A stretch of 6,205 bases of DNA from positions 1 to 6,205 of the forward strand of contig JAAZLF010000707.1 in assembly GCA_012799425.1 (NCBI GenBank). The letters are read 5' to 3'. Made by a program: the position numbers and the translations under genes. Within the stretch, counting starts at the first letter, position 1, and each line of letters starts with the position of its first letter. Below the pieces are notes generated by a model. That model searched no databases. It was not told the origin of the DNA and worked only from the letters and a program-made list of their open reading frames with translations. Below, one piece after another: positions 4,938-6,205 of this stretch. This DNA is from Actinomycetales bacterium (GTDB lineage: Bacteria > Actinomycetota > Actinomycetes > Actinomycetales > Dermabacteraceae).

Positions 4938-6205
4938 TCAGAACACCTTGATCGTGATGGTCGAACCCTTCTCCAGCTCCTCGCCGGCTGTCGCCGACTG
5001 CTCGTAGACCAGGTCGAAGACGGGATCGCCCTTGTCATGCGCCACCTCGACCGTGAATCCGGCGTCCTCGAGAGTCGCCTTCGCCTCGCCCTCCGGCTGC
5101 CGGAAGACGTCCGGGACCGTCACCATCTCCGGACCCAGGGAGGTGACGAGGTGTACCGTGTCGCCCCGGTAGAGCGATCCGGATGCAGGAGACTGGGAGA
5201 TCACATCGCCGCGCGGAACGCTGCCGGAGTGGGCCTCGGCGCTGGTCACGGCGAATCCGGCGGCCTCGAGCTCCTCACGAGCGGCGCTGCCGCTCCTGCC
5301 GGTCTGATCCGTGACCGAGATCGGCTGGCGACCCTGCGAGACCACGACGCTGACCTCTCCGCCACGGGGCAGTGCATCTGCCGCCGCCGATTGCGAGATG
5401 ACCTCGCCCTCGGGCACGGTCTCCGAGTATTCGGGCTCGTCCTCGACGAGCTCCAGACCGGCCTCCTCCACCGCGGAGCGCGCCGCGTCGAGGTCGTTGC
5501 CGACCAGGTCGGGCACGGGGAAGGTCTGCTCGCCCTTGGACACAGTGACATGCACGTCCGCACCCTTCTTCACCGTGGTGCCGGTGCCGGGCGAGGCGGA
5601 GATCACGTGCCCGGCGGGCACGGATTCATCGAACTGCTCCTCGGTGCGGACGGTGAGATCGGCGGCCGTCAGCGCGGCTTCGGCATCGGCGAGCCTGCTG
5701 CCCGCGACCAACGGGATGGTGCGATCGGCGCCGGGCCCGGTGTTCAGGTACCAGTCTCCGCCGCTCCATGCACCCGCCCCCAGGGTCGCGACCAGGCTGA
5801 GCGCGGCCAGCATCGCCATCGGGCGTGAGCGCCGACGGGCGCCTGCGGGCAGGTGACGGCCACGCGGTGTGCGCGGTGAGCGCAGCACGACCACCCGGGG
5901 CGGCTCGTCGGTCGTCTCGGAGCTGTCCGCGTCCGCCGCCGGGTCTGCGGCGGCCTCGCCGGTACCTGGCGCGGGGGCCTCCGGCGCCTCGGGATCAGGC
6001 TCGAGACCGTCGGGGGCCAGAAGTCCGGCAGGAAAGGACCGCGGGCCGTGCTCGAGCTCGGAGGCGACCTCGTCGAGCGATGCGGTCAGCCTCGGGACAT
6101 CGGAGGTGTCCGCGTCTTCCAGGGGCGTGGGGCGGGAGTCGAGGGCGGCAGGCGGCAGTGTCGTGGACAGCTCCTGCACGGCCCGGAGGAGATCCGCGGC
6201 GGCGG
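4938..6205 (-). CDS. C-terminal part of a membrane Ser/Thr protein kinase with four PASTA repeats, cut by the window edge
   Basis: The frame is open from the right edge to the stop at 4938, about 422 codons. A GTG at 6179 could be taken as the start, but the codons before it read AAADLLRA with no stop and no ribosome binding site. That resembles the R-P-x-D-A-x-x-L-L-R-x-V end of a Hanks-type kinase domain, so the kinase domain should lie off-window. Counting from that GTG codon: residues 1-120 are a Pro/Asp/Glu-rich cytosolic linker ending in basic GARRRSRP; 120-139 are one membrane helix; then come four extracytoplasmic PASTA repeats at about 151-215, 219-284, 286-349 and 351-413. PASTA repeats bind muropeptides or lipid II in PknB/Stk1-type kinases that control cell-wall growth. 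Its position convergent with aroG matches pknL in M. tuberculosis, from memory. A penicillin-binding protein or a kinase-less PASTA protein is the alternative, but the upstream reading and the internal single helix argue against it. Confidence 0.85.
   Translation of the reverse strand, partial: AAADLLRAVQELSTTLPPAALDSRPTPLEDADTSDVPRLTASLDEVASELEHGPRSFPAGLLAPDGLEPDPEAPEAPAPGTGEAAADPAADADSSETTDEPPRVVVLRSPRTPRGRHLPAGARRRSRPMAMLAALSLVATLGAGAWSGGDWYLNTGPGADRTIPLVAGSRLADAEAALTAADLTVRTEEQFDESVPAGHVISASPGTGTTVKKGADVHVTVSKGEQTFPVPDLVGNDLDAARSAVEEAGLELVEDEPEYSETVPEGEVISQSAAADALPRGGEVSVVVSQGRQPISVTDQTGRSGSAAREELEAAGFAVTSAEAHSGSVPRGDVISQSPASGSLYRGDTVHLVTSLGPEMVTVPDVFRQPEGEAKATLEDAGFTVEVAHDKGDPVFDLVYEQSATAGEELEKGSTITIKVF

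Noticed and set aside
5037..5828. A 263-codon plus-strand open frame opposite the PASTA repeats
   Set aside because: Shadow of the repeat-coding strand; its apparent repetitiveness (repeated GDH/RD-type segments) simply mirrors the PASTA repeats.
1..6205. A hidden defence, mobile or secretion system
   Set aside because: Every stretch longer than about 200 bp is accounted for by a recognisable core gene or by the coupled two-helix protein. I saw no transposase, integrase, long repeats, attachment sites or abrupt composition change.

Overview
The window is about 70% G+C, dense with genes and mostly ordinary core chromosome of an actinobacterium. High G+C, GTG starts, a leaderless-type promoter and this gene set (ROK glucokinase, class II DAHP synthase, PlsC-type acyltransferase, PASTA kinase) fit the order Micrococcales. 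A Brachybacterium/Dermabacteraceae-like source is my guess from protein style and cannot be proved here. I saw no mobile element, CRISPR array, tRNA or rRNA.

Layout: the left edge (1-77, minus) holds the first 25 codons of a protein that looks like a long-chain acyl-CoA synthetase (FadD15-like). It is divergent, across a 194-bp gap, from a ROK-family glucokinase (272-1207, plus). The glucokinase converges with a minus-strand pair: an alpha/beta hydrolase (1814-2587) followed, with a 4-bp ATGA overlap, by a small acidic protein with two membrane helices (1242-1817). A 76-bp gap separates the hydrolase from a divergent plus-strand acyltransferase (2664-3398). Next comes the class II DAHP synthase AroG (3457-4851), whose GTG start sits at the expected +1 of a TACGCT -10 element. 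A 19-bp GC-rich hairpin (4873-4914) marks the convergent junction between aroG and the C-terminal part of a membrane Ser/Thr kinase with four PASTA repeats (4938 to the right edge, minus). Its catalytic domain lies outside the window.

Biological reading: glucose phosphorylation, entry into the shikimate pathway, acyl-CoA and phosphatidic acid synthesis, and an envelope-sensing kinase lie side by side. From memory, pknL, aroG, a PlsC-family gene and fadD15 are also neighbours in Mycobacterium tuberculosis (Rv2176 to Rv2187), and glkA lies near a class II DAHP synthase in Streptomyces, so this looks like an old conserved actinobacterial neighbourhood. I found no convincing new system. The points worth a second look are the leaderless aroG start with a helically phased repeat in its promoter, the strand-asymmetric terminator hairpin, the coupled hydrolase/membrane-protein pair, and the two edge-truncated genes.
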